NCBI RefSeq assembly: GCF_030406725.1
Contig: NZ_CP129107.1
Coordinates: 496,001-560,000 of the forward strand
DNA: 64,000 nt
Reading direction: 5' to 3'
DNA from: Alteriqipengyuania flavescens
GTDB taxonomy: Bacteria > Pseudomonadota > Alphaproteobacteria > Sphingomonadales > Sphingomonadaceae
Shown here: positions 36,880 to 46,031 of the stretch, piece by piece
Numbering within the stretch: the stretch's first letter is position 1
Layout of the letters: each line of letters starts with the position of its first letter
Position numbers and translations under genes: made by a program
The notes under the pieces: generated by a model
The model's database searches: none
The model's input: only the letters and a program-made list of their open reading frames with translations
Told to the model about the DNA's origin: nothing

Positions 36880-37313
36880 GGGACAGGTTCTGGCAGCTCG
36901 ATCTGGCGGAGCTGACTCGCGCGGAATGGGAAGCCCTGTGCGACGGGTGCGGGCGCTGCTGCCTGCACAAGGTCGAGGATGCCGACACGGGCCGGATCTA
37001 CGACACCAATGTCGCCTGCAAGCTGCTCGACACGGCGACCGGCCTGTGCAGCGATTATCGCCATCGCAAGGCGCGTGTACCCGATTGCCTGCGCCTGACC
37101 GCGGGCAATGTGAACGATTTGCCGTGGCTGCCGCAGACCTGCGCCTATCGCCGCCGCGCACGGGGCGAGGCATTGCCCGACTGGCACTACCTCCTCAGCG
37201 GTGACCGCGACGCGGTGCGCAAGGCCGGCGTGTCCGTCCACAACCGCGTGATCAGCGAAACCGATGCGGGACCGCTGGAGCACCACATGGTCGACTGGGA
37301 GGAGGAACCGTGA
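36867..37313 (+). CDS. YcgN/UPF0260 cysteine-cluster protein
   Basis: 148 residues with the conserved cysteine arrangement of the UPF0260 family: ALCDGCGRCCLHK near the N-terminus, then VACKLLD, GLCSDY, PDCLRL and TCAYR. The cysteines could bind an Fe-S cluster or zinc; the biochemical role is not known. GTG start inside the end of the SCO gene; the stop overlaps the GTG of the M48 gene. Confidence 0.88.
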   Translation: MGELRDRFWQLDLAELTRAEWEALCDGCGRCCLHKVEDADTGRIYDTNVACKLLDTATGLCSDYRHRKARVPDCLRLTAGNVNDLPWLPQTCAYRRRARGEALPDWHYLLSGDRDAVRKAGVSVHNRVISETDAGPLEHHMVDWEEEP

Positions 37314-38038
37314 TCGAATGGCTGCAGGGCGCGCCGGGCGATCACGAAATCGTCCTCGCCGGACGGCCCCTCCCCATCCTTCTCAAGCGCAATGCCCGCG
37401 CCCGGCGGCTGACCCTGCGGCTGGCGCGTGACGGCAGCGCGGTGCACCTCACCGTGCCGCGCTGGGCCCCGACGCGCGAGGCGATCGCCTTTGCCCATGC
37501 GAAGTCGGAATGGCTGGCTGGCCAGCTCGAGAAAATCCCGCAGCGCGATCCGCCGCAGGCCGGCGGGACTTTCCGCTATTGCGGGGAAGACTGGCGGATC
37601 GATTGGCACGCCGCCCACCCGCGCACCCCGCGCGCCGATACGGACGCCGGCACGCTCACCCTCGGCGGGCCGCAGGACCGCTTGCCCGCGCGCCTGCAGC
37701 GCTGGCTGGAGAGCGAGGCGCTGCGCCTGTGCGCCGCCGATCTCGCCTTCTACGCCGAACGCGCCGGGGTGCCGCTGCCCGAAATCCGCCTCAGCCGTGC
37801 GAAAAGCCGATGGGGCAGCTGCTCGGGCAAGCAGGTCGTGCGGATCAACTGGCGGCTGGTGCAGGCACCCGCGCATGTCCGCCGCAGCGTGGTCGCCCAC
37901 GAGGTCGCGCATCTCGTGCATTTCGATCACAGCCCCGCCTTTCACGCACTGCTGGGGCACATCTATGACGCCGACATCGGGGCCGCAGACCGCTGGCTGA
38001 AAGCGCACGGTCGCAGCCTTTACGCGCAGTTCGGCTAA
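37310..38038 (+). CDS. YgjP-like (DUF45) M48-type metallopeptidase
   Basis: 242 residues. The zinc motif HEVAH is at residues 197-201 (catalytic Glu198), followed by HLVHFDHSPAFH, and the SRWGSCS motif of the DUF45/YgjP group lies just before. There is no signal peptide, so it is cytoplasmic. The substrate is unknown. The GTG start overlaps the UPF0260 stop (GTGA). Confidence 0.87.
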   Translation: MIEWLQGAPGDHEIVLAGRPLPILLKRNARARRLTLRLARDGSAVHLTVPRWAPTREAIAFAHAKSEWLAGQLEKIPQRDPPQAGGTFRYCGEDWRIDWHAAHPRTPRADTDAGTLTLGGPQDRLPARLQRWLESEALRLCAADLAFYAERAGVPLPEIRLSRAKSRWGSCSGKQVVRINWRLVQAPAHVRRSVVAHEVAHLVHFDHSPAFHALLGHIYDADIGAADRWLKAHGRSLYAQFG

Positions 38039-38079
38039 GACTGGCGCGCGCGGGCACAAATCCCTATCTTGTGCGGAAG

Positions 38080-38547
38080 ATGAGCATTTTCCGCACCTTC
38101 CTGCAGAACCTCTCGCCCAGGCGCGCAGTGTCCGATTTCGCCGGGCAATGGCGCCGACCCAACCCCTATCGCTGGCATATCCTCGGCGTTGCGGGCGCGG
38201 CGACTTTCGCGATTTTCTATACCTTCCTGCCCGAAGACCAGCCGATGGAGCCGGAAAGCCCCGAAGTGGACTACATCGAATTCTTCGAGCCCGGCCGGAC
38301 CGACGAGCAGATCATGGCCTCCAACGTCGAGAACCAGAAGCGGCAGGACGAATTGCGCGCCGAAGCCGAGGAACGGGTCGAATTGCGCAAGAGCCTCTAC
38401 CGCGAACTGGGCCGCGCCACCGGGCTCGACGTGGACGAGATGGAGCGCGAACTGGCAGCGGAAGAGGCGGCAGAAAAGGCCGCCGAGCAGCAGCGGCTCG
38501 ACGCACGCCGCCGCGATGCCGAAAGGGCGCTGCTTGACGGCCAGTAA
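38080..38547 (+). CDS. Single-pass membrane protein with coiled-coil tail, unknown function
   Basis: 155 residues. One membrane helix at about residues 33-49, then a strongly acidic and Glu/Arg/Ala-rich helical region (about 75-155) that looks like a coiled coil, with a YIEFFEPGRTDEQIMA segment in between. ATG 38080 is chosen; a GTG at 38071 is possible. Its 3' end overlaps the start of ribD by 14 bases. I do not recognise the family. Confidence 0.7.
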   Translation: MSIFRTFLQNLSPRRAVSDFAGQWRRPNPYRWHILGVAGAATFAIFYTFLPEDQPMEPESPEVDYIEFFEPGRTDEQIMASNVENQKRQDELRAEAEERVELRKSLYRELGRATGLDVDEMERELAAEEAAEKAAEQQRLDARRRDAERALLDGQ

Positions 38548-39523
38548 GGCCGACCTGCGCTGGCTCGCCGCGGCTGCCGCGCTGGCGGAGCGCGGTCGCC
38601 CCGTCAGTGCGCCCAACCCGTCCGTCGGCGCCATCATCGTAAAGGAGGGCCGCGTCATCGGTCGCGGCTGGACGCAAGCTGGCGGCCGCCCGCATGCGGA
38701 GGCTGTCGCTCTGGCGCAGGCCGGCAGCGATGCGGCAGGTGCCACGCTGTATGTCACGCTCGAACCCTGCGCCCATGACAGCGCGCGCGGCCCGGCCTGC
38801 TCCGCGCTGGTCGCAGCGGCCGGACTGGCGCGCGTGGTGATCGGCGCCGGCGATCCGGACCCGCGCACGGCAGGCGGCGGCATCGCCCGGCTGGAGGCTG
38901 CCGGGATCGAGACCGTGCTGGCCGATTGCCCGCGCTGCGCGGATAGCCTTGCCGGTTACCTGACCCGCGCCGCGCTGGGCCGCCCGCACGTCACGCTGAA
39001 ACTCGCGCTTTCCATCGACGGCTGCATCGCGCTCGCCGACGGGACCAGCCAATGGATCACCGGACCTGCCGCGCGCGCCCACACGCACCGCGAGCGGGCA
39101 CGAGCGGACGCCATCCTCGTCGGCGGCGGGACCTTGCGCGCCGATACGCCATCGCTCGACGTGCGGCTGGAAGGGCTGGAGGATCGCTCGCCAACCCGCT
39201 GGGTGCTGACGCGCGGCGAGACGCCGGATGGCTGGCAGGCGCTGCGCGATCCTGCCGACCTGTCGCCGCTTGCGCCCGCGCAATATCTCTTTGTGGAAGG
39301 CGGCGCAGGGGCCACGGCAGCCTTCCTTGCCGCCGACCATGTCGACCGCTTGCTGGTCTACCGCGCGCCCATCGTCATCGGCGGCGGCATGGCTTCCGTC
39401 GGCGACATCGGCCTTGCCGACCTGGCGCAAGCGCATGGCCGCTGGCAGCGGATCGCAACCGCGGCGCTTGGCAGCGATATGCTCGAAGTCTACGAGCGGA
39501 CCCGCAGCCGCAATCCGGCCTGA
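38534..39523 (+). CDS. ribD: Bifunctional riboflavin biosynthesis deaminase/reductase
   Basis: 329 residues. N-terminal deaminase domain with zinc motif HAE (His54, Glu56) and Cys79/Cys89 (EPCAHDSARGPAC), then a reductase domain starting near PHVTLKLALSIDG. It converts the GTP-cyclohydrolase product through deamination and side-chain reduction. The first in-frame start with a normal N-terminus is TTG 38534, within the preceding gene. Only a partial HHGRTPP-type loop is seen (HDSARGPA). Confidence 0.92.
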   Translation: MTASKADLRWLAAAAALAERGRPVSAPNPSVGAIIVKEGRVIGRGWTQAGGRPHAEAVALAQAGSDAAGATLYVTLEPCAHDSARGPACSALVAAAGLARVVIGAGDPDPRTAGGGIARLEAAGIETVLADCPRCADSLAGYLTRAALGRPHVTLKLALSIDGCIALADGTSQWITGPAARAHTHRERARADAILVGGGTLRADTPSLDVRLEGLEDRSPTRWVLTRGETPDGWQALRDPADLSPLAPAQYLFVEGGAGATAAFLAADHVDRLLVYRAPIVIGGGMASVGDIGLADLAQAHGRWQRIATAALGSDMLEVYERTRSRNPA

Positions 39524-39534
39524 CAGGAGCGTCC

Positions 39535-40149
39535 ATGTTCACCGGCATCGTCACCGCCATCGGCACCGTCACCAACCGCGAAGAGCGCGGCGACCTGCGC
39601 CTCACCATCGCCTGCCCGTGGGACCCGGCGGACATCGCCATCGGCGCTTCGATCGCCTGCTCCGGCTGCTGCCTGACCGTGGTGAGCAAGGGCGGGGATG
39701 CGGGCGCCGCGTGGTTCACCGTCGACCTTTCGGCAGAGACCGTGGGCCTGACCAACGCCGCGCGCTGGGCGGAAGGCGCGCGCCTCAATCTCGAACCCGC
39801 GCTGAAGATGGGCGACGAGCTGGGCGGCCATATCGTCACCGGCCATGTCGATGGCGTCGGGCGCGTCATCGCGGCGGAAGACGAGGGGGATTCGACCCGC
39901 CTCACCATCCTCGCCCCGGCTGGCCTCGCGCCCTATATCGCGGCCAAGGGCTCGATCACCGTGGACGGCTGCTCGCTCACTGTGAATTCGGTCGAGGATA
40001 CGGACGATGGCTGCCAGTTCGGGCTCAACATCATCCCCCACACCGCCGAAGTGACGACACTGGGCACCCTCGCATCCGGCGACAGCGTGAACCTGGAGAT
40101 CGACACTCTGGCCCGCTACCTCCAGCGGATGGTCGCGCTGCGGGGCTAG
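39535..40149 (+). CDS. ribE: Riboflavin synthase alpha subunit
   Basis: 204 residues, two lumazine-binding half barrels: MFTGIVTAIG at the start, GGHIVTGHVDGVG at the junction, and SLTVN-type motifs in each half (CCLTVV and CSLTVN). It dismutates two 6,7-dimethyl-8-ribityllumazines to riboflavin. Begins 12 bases after ribD with AGGAG before the ATG. Confidence 0.95.
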   Translation: MFTGIVTAIGTVTNREERGDLRLTIACPWDPADIAIGASIACSGCCLTVVSKGGDAGAAWFTVDLSAETVGLTNAARWAEGARLNLEPALKMGDELGGHIVTGHVDGVGRVIAAEDEGDSTRLTILAPAGLAPYIAAKGSITVDGCSLTVNSVEDTDDGCQFGLNIIPHTAEVTTLGTLASGDSVNLEIDTLARYLQRMVALRG

Positions 40150-40688
40150 GCCAGCGGCCCTTGCGCGAACGCGGCGCGGTCGATTTCGTAGATGACATTC
40201 CGCTGGGGGCCGGTCGCCCCTTCGGCCTCTTCGATGCGGCCAGTCAGGCGGCCGCCGATCTTCTCCATCGCCCTGCGAGAGACGAGGTTGTTCTCGCCGA
40301 CCCGGAACACCACGCGTTCCACGGATGCCAGCGCATGGGACAGCATCAACCGCTTCACGCGGGCATTCATGCCGCTTCCCCAAAGATTCCGGGCGATGAA
40401 GGTCCAGCCGATTTCCACCACCCCGCCATCCGCCGGGTCGTAGCTTTGGAACCGGCTCGACCCGACGATGCGGTCGCCGTTCCGGTCGATGATGGCGAGC
40501 GCACCCTGTTTCGCCAGCGCGTCATCGAAGAATTCGCGAAACACCGGCTCCTGCCACCGGTCGCTGCGCGGGTGCAGGGCCCATAGCTCGCGGCTGCCGG
40601 CTACCGCATACAGGGCGTGCCAGTCGTACGCATGCAAGGGTCGCAATCGGACGCGGTCGTCCTGCAGGACCGGTTGCCGATCCAGCAC
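40146..40688 (-). CDS. GNAT-family N-acetyltransferase
   Basis: 180 residues of the RimJ/RimL-like acetyltransferase type: N-terminal VRLRPLHAYDW, central VEIGWTFIARNLWGSGMN with the acetyl-CoA loop, and VGENNLVSRRAMEKIGG. The acceptor is unknown, possibly a protein N-terminus. GTG 40688 directly follows the aminotransferase stop, so the pair is cotranscribed. Convergent with ribE; the stops overlap at 40146-40149. Confidence 0.82.
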   Translation of the reverse strand: MLDRQPVLQDDRVRLRPLHAYDWHALYAVAGSRELWALHPRSDRWQEPVFREFFDDALAKQGALAIIDRNGDRIVGSSRFQSYDPADGGVVEIGWTFIARNLWGSGMNARVKRLMLSHALASVERVVFRVGENNLVSRRAMEKIGGRLTGRIEEAEGATGPQRNVIYEIDRAAFAQGPLA

Positions 40689-40690
40689 GC

Positions 40691-41869
40691 TTATCCCGTC
40701 ACGTCTTCCAGTGCGGCGATGAACTTTCCGACATTGCCGCTGGTCAGGCCGGCGATGTTGATACGGCCGGAACCCGCCATGTAGACGCCGTGATCCTTGC
40801 GCAGACGCTCGATCTGGTCCTTGTCCAGCTTGAGCATGGCGAACAGCCCGTTCTGGTTTTCGAGCTGCTTGAGGTCGAGGCCGGGCACGCGGTTGTCGGC
40901 GGCCGCCAGCTTTGCGCGGACGCTGCGCATGCGGGTGCGCATTTCGTCCACCTCGTCCTGCCACTGCCGGGTCAGGTCGCTGTCGCGCAGCACGTGGCGC
41001 ACGGCGGCGGCGCCATGGTCGGGCGGCATCGACCAGCTGGCTCGGGCGAGCGAATTGCAGTTTGAAAAGGTCCGCTCCAGCACCTCGTCGTCGTTCGCCT
41101 TGATGTAGAGCGCGCCGACGCGGTCGCGGTAGAGGCCGAAGTTCTTGTCGCAGCTGTAGCAGGTGAGCAGTTCGTCGAGCGCATCGACCATCAGGCGCAG
41201 GCCGGCGGCATCTTCCTCCATGCCCTGCCCCAAGCCCTGGTAGGCGCTGTCGATGATCACCAGCACGCCGCTGTCCTTTGCCAGCGCGGCGATCCGCTCC
41301 CACTGGTCCATCGTGTAGTCGACGCCGGTGGGGTTGTGGCACGATGCGTGGAGGAGCAGCGCATCGCCCGCGCCGGCTCCCGCCAGCGCCTCTTCCAGCG
41401 CGGCAAGGTCGGCCTTGCCTTCCACCGTCGCGTGGTTGAAGCCCGCCAGCTCCAGGCCGAGGTCCTTCAGGATTTGCGCATGGTTGGGCCAGCTCGGCGT
41501 GCCCATCAGCACGCGGGTCACGCCTGCCGCCTGCGCCACCGCCAGTGCCAGCCGCACGGCGCCGGTGCCGCCGGGGGTCTGCATCCCTTCGATCGAGCCT
41601 CCGCGTGCCTCGTCCTTGCCGAAGATATAGGGCTTCAGCGCATCGACGAAGCCGGTGTCGCCTTCAGGGCCGAGATAGCTTTTGCTGTCCTGTTCCTCGA
41701 CCAGCTGGCGTTCCGCGCCCTTGATCGAGCGGAACACGGGCGTGGCGCCCTCGTCCGTGCGGTACACGCCCACGCCTAGGTCGATCTTGTCGGGCCTCGT
41801 GTCGGCGCCATAGAGCTTTATCAGGGCGAGGAGGGCGTCGGGCGCCTGCGCAGAGAGGTTTTCGAGCAT
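40691..41869 (-). CDS. Aromatic/aspartate aminotransferase (class I)
   Basis: 392 residues of the Ib aspartate/tyrosine aminotransferase fold. PLP Lys242 is in SCDKNFGLYRDRVGAL; HASCHNPTGVDYT and the cofactor-binding IIDSAYQGLG are present. It exchanges amino groups between aromatic or dicarboxylic amino acids and 2-oxoglutarate. ATG 41869 (MLENLSAQAPD) is the standard start. TyrB- and AspC-type activities cannot be told apart. Confidence 0.92.
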   Translation of the reverse strand: MLENLSAQAPDALLALIKLYGADTRPDKIDLGVGVYRTDEGATPVFRSIKGAERQLVEEQDSKSYLGPEGDTGFVDALKPYIFGKDEARGGSIEGMQTPGGTGAVRLALAVAQAAGVTRVLMGTPSWPNHAQILKDLGLELAGFNHATVEGKADLAALEEALAGAGAGDALLLHASCHNPTGVDYTMDQWERIAALAKDSGVLVIIDSAYQGLGQGMEEDAAGLRLMVDALDELLTCYSCDKNFGLYRDRVGALYIKANDDEVLERTFSNCNSLARASWSMPPDHGAAAVRHVLRDSDLTRQWQDEVDEMRTRMRSVRAKLAAADNRVPGLDLKQLENQNGLFAMLKLDKDQIERLRKDHGVYMAGSGRINIAGLTSGNVGKFIAALEDVTG

Positions 41870-41950
41870 GCAGGCCCAATGCCGCGCCCGCGCGCACGCT
41901 TCAAGCGGCAATCGGCAGGGCGCCGCCGTGGATAGCTATTCGCGAGCGGT

Positions 41951-42793
41951 CTAGAAGGGCAGCCAGCGCTGCTTTTCGGAAAAGCGCAGGTAGCCCGCAT
42001 TGACCCCAGCCCTGAGCCCGGCGCCCGCGCGGATCGGGATCAGCACGATGTCGCCGCGCCGGACGTAGGACACCGACATGCCGCCGACGAGATAGGCCTG
42101 TCCTTCGCCCGCGGGGAAGCGCCGGAACAGGTCCTGCGTGTCGAACAGGTTGTAGACGAGGACGAAGGTGGAGCCCGCATTCGCGCCGGCATCGAAGCCC
42201 ACCGACGGCCCGGTCCAGTAGACTTTCCGCTCGCCTTCGACCTTGTGGTACAGCGTGCCGGAACCGTAGCGTACCCCGACAATGAACGCACCGCCGCCTT
42301 CGCGGCCGACGATGTAGCCGTTGGGTTCGCCCTGTTCCTTCAGCAGGTCCTCGATTAGCCGGGCGACACCTTCCGCGCCCTCCCCGAACAGGCCTTCCGC
42401 CGCGCCGATCAAATCGTCGGACTGGTAGGTCTGACTGTCGGCGGGATCGGCGGCGGCTTCGGCAGCCGCTTCCGATGCGCCGGCCGGCTGGGCGAAATCC
42501 TCGCCCGACCATGTGGCGACGCCGCCGGACGTGTCGACTTCTGCCCCGCCGTCGTCGTAATCATCGGCGTAATCTTCGGGCGCGTCCTGCTCGTACACCG
42601 GCTGCGCGGTGATGATGGGCGCATCCGGCCCGTCGGCAGGCGGGGTCTGCGGCTGAGCCAGGTCGCCGTCGATCATCGTGTCGGGATCGATCGTCGCGAT
42701 CCCCTGCGCGAGCGCGGGCGCACCTGCCGCGAGGCCGAATGCCGCCGCCGCCAGTGCCAGCGACCGGGCCATGTGCTTGAGCGAGTGAGCCAT
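41951..42793 (-). CDS. EipA family envelope protein (DUF1134)
   Basis: 280 residues: signal peptide ending near ALAQ (about residue 30), an acidic, Pro-rich linker (about 35-120, with YADDYDDGG), then the DUF1134 domain with GPSVGFDAGANAGSTFVLVYNL. EipA of Brucella maintains cell-envelope integrity, and homologues are restricted to Alphaproteobacteria. A strong GGAGGA Shine-Dalgarno precedes ATG 42793. The 224 bases between it and the tRNA hold no supported gene. Confidence 0.87.
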   Translation of the reverse strand: MAHSLKHMARSLALAAAAFGLAAGAPALAQGIATIDPDTMIDGDLAQPQTPPADGPDAPIITAQPVYEQDAPEDYADDYDDGGAEVDTSGGVATWSGEDFAQPAGASEAAAEAAADPADSQTYQSDDLIGAAEGLFGEGAEGVARLIEDLLKEQGEPNGYIVGREGGGAFIVGVRYGSGTLYHKVEGERKVYWTGPSVGFDAGANAGSTFVLVYNLFDTQDLFRRFPAGEGQAYLVGGMSVSYVRRGDIVLIPIRAGAGLRAGVNAGYLRFSEKQRWLPF

Positions 42794-43017
42794 ATGTTCC
42801 TCCGAGGGACGATCCCGCGGCGCGTCATGCGCGCCTGTCCGCGGGCGATCAGAGTCCCTGGACGCTGAAGCGGCAATGAATGCGCGCCGAACCGAATCGA
42901 TTCTGCGGCGAACCGAGTTCGCACACATATCCTGCCAAGTGTTTTCACCCCGTGCCCACAGCGCGCTTGAAGCATGCCAGCCCGCTCGCTATAGGCCCGC
43001 CCACGCCGCATCGGTCC

Positions 43018-43109
43018 GGAGACGTGGGTGAGTGGCTGAAACCAGTTCCCTGCTAAGGAACCATACCTGGTAACGGGTATCGAGGGTTCGAATCCCTCCG
43101 TCTCCGCCA
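43018..43109 (+). tRNA. tRNA-Ser (anticodon GCU)
   Basis: 92 nt including an encoded CCA. The acceptor arms GGAGACG and CGTCTCC pair perfectly; the anticodon loop carries GCT, and a long variable arm (type II tRNA) identifies serine. T-arm GGTTCGAATCC. The 3' half is duplicated 13 kb downstream, so this tRNA is an island integration site. Confidence 0.97.
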
Positions 43110-43111
43110 CC
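43086..43111 (+). repeat. Island boundary repeat (attL-like) within tRNA-Ser
   Basis: Runs from GTTCGAATCCC in the T-arm to GCCACC two bases past the CCA. Identical over 26 bp to 56335-56360. Typical crossover site of a tRNA-targeting tyrosine integrase. Confidence 0.85.
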
Positions 43112-43194
43112 TTTCGTTGAATTCAACGACTTAGCGGCCAAATCGCCAGACTTACCCCTTCCTTTCCCTCATAGGATTTGGGCACGATCCGGCG

Positions 43195-43806
43195 TTACGT
43201 TGGCCGGGCAATGATCGAAATTACGGCGACTGTTGACGACGACGCTTCGAGACATAGCGCCGCGAGTTTGCGGTTTGCGGTGCGCCGATGCTGTAAGGCA
43301 AGCGCCAGCCGAAGCGATGCTTTGGCATGGGCGCGCACTTCCTCGTTGCTTGAACCGCCGAACGCGAATGCGATGTATGCGCCGATCATCCGATTGGCGT
43401 CGCTTTCGCTAGGTTCGACGCCATCGGGCGACGAATGAAGAAGCGGGTCATAGACCGCTTGCTCTAGCGATATGAGCACTTCGCGGCACAACAAGCCGAT
43501 TTGTTGAAAGTCTTCTTCGGCTGAAGCTAGGCCAAGTTGCGCCCGCGCCTTCGACAATGCCCGATCGACGCGTTGCCATCCTGAAGCTTCCCGTTCCGGC
43601 AAAGGGACCGAAGATCGTTTCGCCAACGTTTCGATCGCGGGTCCGAAAAGCTGGCGAGCGTAAAGGCGGCGATCTTTCCATTGGGGAAGTTCCCTGTCCC
43701 AATGACGAAACCATGCCCACAGGTCTTCATGTGGGTTATCGTATCGAACGTCGGCGGGCATTCGCTCGCGAATGCGGACTTCGCGGGCCCGGTAATAGTC
43801 GTTCAC
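43195..43806 (-). CDS. Hypothetical protein at the island left end
   Basis: 203 residues, no signal peptide and no clear membrane helix; mostly helical with aromatic-rich LWAWFRHWDRELPQW near the N-terminus and a C-terminal HAKASLRLALALQHRR helix. No family recognised. GTG start. Lying next to the tRNA boundary, it occupies the place where an integrase would be expected, but no catalytic Arg/His/Arg/Tyr pattern is visible. Could be a phage-defence or cargo gene; undetermined. Confidence 0.6.
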   Translation of the reverse strand: MNDYYRAREVRIRERMPADVRYDNPHEDLWAWFRHWDRELPQWKDRRLYARQLFGPAIETLAKRSSVPLPEREASGWQRVDRALSKARAQLGLASAEEDFQQIGLLCREVLISLEQAVYDPLLHSSPDGVEPSESDANRMIGAYIAFAFGGSSNEEVRAHAKASLRLALALQHRRTANRKLAALCLEASSSTVAVISIIARPT

Positions 43807-43839
43807 TTCCTGAATCCGGGTGCCGCCCGTCGATACGTC

Positions 43840-44223
43840 CTAGAGCGGTGCCGACAGCCCCGTCCCTATGTCGACATTCGATGCAAGGAGAAGCAGGTCC
43901 GCTTCAATGGCTTCGACGGGTTCTGCCATCGGAGGAGAAGCTGGCGGGACCGCGAAGGCGTTCGCGACGACGCCGTATGGGCATGGATCGCTGGCCGCTT
44001 GGTTCTCGTCGCCCGATTGCTCATCAGCACCATGCATCGCATGGTCGGCCCGAGCTTGAGCAAGCGCTTCGAACCGTATGCGCAGTGCTTCGGTCAATCC
44101 TTGCGAACAGATGCGGACGACTAGCGTGCCGTCGGGTTCCCGGTCTGGCATCCAGCCTGTGGGTAACACGTTGGACACCAGCAATATCAGTGCGAGAATG
44201 GCAAGCACGACAGCTCGCTTCAT
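43840..44223 (-). CDS. Small exported protein, DUF2946-like
   Basis: 127 residues. An N-terminal hydrophobic signal (about 4-19) is followed by LPTGWMP and VVRICSQG, then a Cys in DPCPYGVV. These short motifs resemble the DUF2946 family, which accompanies metal-related genes in proteobacteria. Function unknown; copper or heme handling would fit a cbb3 island but is inference. ATG start; lower-GC region. Confidence 0.55.
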   Translation of the reverse strand: MKRAVVLAILALILLVSNVLPTGWMPDREPDGTLVVRICSQGLTEALRIRFEALAQARADHAMHGADEQSGDENQAASDPCPYGVVANAFAVPPASPPMAEPVEAIEADLLLLASNVDIGTGLSAPL

Positions 44224-44385
44224 TGGGTTTCTCGCGGTTGGCAGTTCTCAGCGCCTAGTTACTCGCGATCAGTACCTCAAGCGTCTGGGTTGCAAATCAA
44301 CAGATCGCCACTTGCAAAAATTTGACTGGTACGAGCAGGTCACAGCTAAAGCACAGCAGGTTACGACCATCCGTCATTATCGCTT

Positions 44386-44661
44386 CTAGGAGGCCGCATC
44401 GGTCATCGCGTTCGCATCGCCCCCGATGACGAATATCCAGATAAGCAGACAAGCGATCCATCCGGCATTAAAAACTATGATCGCGAACCAGACGCGCGAT
44501 TTCGACGCCCGCCGTCGTCCCGGCCCGCGAACGAACTCACCATCTTCGCGGCCCGCGAAAACGGCAGCAACATCGCGAAGATGAAGCAGAAGCCATATAC
44601 CGGCGACGAGACTTATGGTGGCCAGAAGTCCCATGAGCGCGGGAAAGAACCAGAGCGGCAT
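44386..44661 (-). CDS. Small two-helix membrane protein, unknown
   Basis: 91 residues with two hydrophobic segments (about 5-28 and 57-78) separated by a basic loop with GRRRASKSR, so both ends probably face the same side. Starts 20 bases downstream of the hemN stop on the same strand and may be the last gene of the cbb3 transcript. The 160 bases before the next gene (44224-44385) show nothing recognisable. Confidence 0.6.
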   Translation of the reverse strand: MPLWFFPALMGLLATISLVAGIWLLLHLRDVAAVFAGREDGEFVRGPGRRRASKSRVWFAIIVFNAGWIACLLIWIFVIGGDANAMTDAAS

Positions 44662-44681
44662 AGACGATACTTCCTGTAGGA

Positions 44682-46031
44682 TTAGACCGCAGAGCTGAAG
44701 CGGCGCGATGATTGTCGGCGATATGGATCGAATAGAGAGGATATTGTCCGGGCATAAGGCAGGCCGTCAGGGCAAATTTGAAGACTGCCTCCACAAACCG
44801 CAGCGAGGCCTCGATCGACGAACCGTTCAAGATGAGGTTGCACTTCGGCGAGCAGCCTAGGCGCGACGTTGGCTTCTCCACGGCAAAGCAATGCCTCGAT
44901 GATTTCTCCACGAAGACGATCATCGGCGGAGCGGTGAACACCGCGCTCGGTAGCGAGGTTGCCCGCACTTGCGCGCATTCTGTAACGACCGCTGTTCTTC
45001 TCGTTCTGGACGATCAGATGCGGAAACGCGCTGATGGCCGACGCACCCAGACCAATCAGATTGGGCGCTTGATCATCGGTGAAACCTTGAAAATTTCGTT
45101 TCAATTGACCTGACAGGGCGGCACTCGCGACGGCATCCTTTCCGGGTATTGCGAAATGATCGAAGCCGACGGGCGTGTATCCGTGCGTCACAAGATAAGC
45201 GTATCCTTCAGCCGCCATTGCGAAGCGCTCTGCCTGATCGGGCAGGCCGGTCGCATCGATGGCGCGTTGCCGTGGCACGATATGCGGGACATGGGCGTAG
45301 CCAAAAAGAGCGATCCGGTCTGCACCCAGGACCCGGGTACGGCTGAGGCTGTCATGCAAATCGTCGCGGGTTTGCCCAGGAAGACCGTACATCAGGTCGT
45401 AGTTGAGCGAGGTCACACCGGCCTCGCGCAACCAGTCGGTGGTCTGCACGATCATATCTTCCGACTGGACGCGTCCGATACGCTCCTGGCAGTGCCTAGC
45501 GAAGGTCTGCACGCCCAGACTCGCGCGATCCACACCAACCAGGCACAATGCTTCGGCCCAGTCACGGGTCATGGTCCGCGGATCCAGTTCGATGGAATAG
45601 GCCGGGTCGGTCAGGCCGAATTGGATTGTCAGGGCATCGACCAATCGCACGAAATCCGTCGGCGCGATGGCATTTGGACTGCCTCCGCCGAGGGAAACCC
45701 GACTGATTTCGGTTCCGGCAGGCAACAAGGCGGCCACGCTCTCGATGTCACGATGCAGGGCGTCGAGATAGGATTCCAACCTGCACCGCCGGCCCGCAGC
45801 CCCGGTGTTGCACCCGCAATAGTAGCAGATTTTTTCGCAGAATGGGATGTGCAGGTAGAGCGAGACAGCGCCGGAGACATTCGAAAGTGCCTGCCGATAG
45901 TCGTCGGAAGGCATTTCTCCGAATTCGGCTGCGGTGGGGAAGCTGGTGTATCGCGGCACCGGCGTGGCGAGCAGGTCAGGATAATATGTCCACATGCGGC
46001 TCGGTTTATGCAGGAGATTGTTCGCGGTCAT
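44682..46031 (-). CDS. hemN: Oxygen-independent coproporphyrinogen III oxidase
   Basis: 449 residues, radical SAM enzyme. The cluster motif is CX3CX2CXC (Cys65, 69, 72, 74 in PFCEKICYYCGC), as in HemN, and the GGGSPN SAM loop follows. It converts coproporphyrinogen III to protoporphyrinogen IX without O2, which supplies heme in microaerobic cells. ATG 46031 overlaps the stop of the small upstream gene (ATGA), which favours it over ATG 45995. Functionally matched to the adjacent oxidase genes. Confidence 0.94.
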   Translation of the reverse strand: MTANNLLHKPSRMWTYYPDLLATPVPRYTSFPTAAEFGEMPSDDYRQALSNVSGAVSLYLHIPFCEKICYYCGCNTGAAGRRCRLESYLDALHRDIESVAALLPAGTEISRVSLGGGSPNAIAPTDFVRLVDALTIQFGLTDPAYSIELDPRTMTRDWAEALCLVGVDRASLGVQTFARHCQERIGRVQSEDMIVQTTDWLREAGVTSLNYDLMYGLPGQTRDDLHDSLSRTRVLGADRIALFGYAHVPHIVPRQRAIDATGLPDQAERFAMAAEGYAYLVTHGYTPVGFDHFAIPGKDAVASAALSGQLKRNFQGFTDDQAPNLIGLGASAISAFPHLIVQNEKNSGRYRMRASAGNLATERGVHRSADDRLRGEIIEALLCRGEANVAPRLLAEVQPHLERFVDRGLAAVCGGSLQICPDGLPYARTISSLFDPYRRQSSRRFSSAV

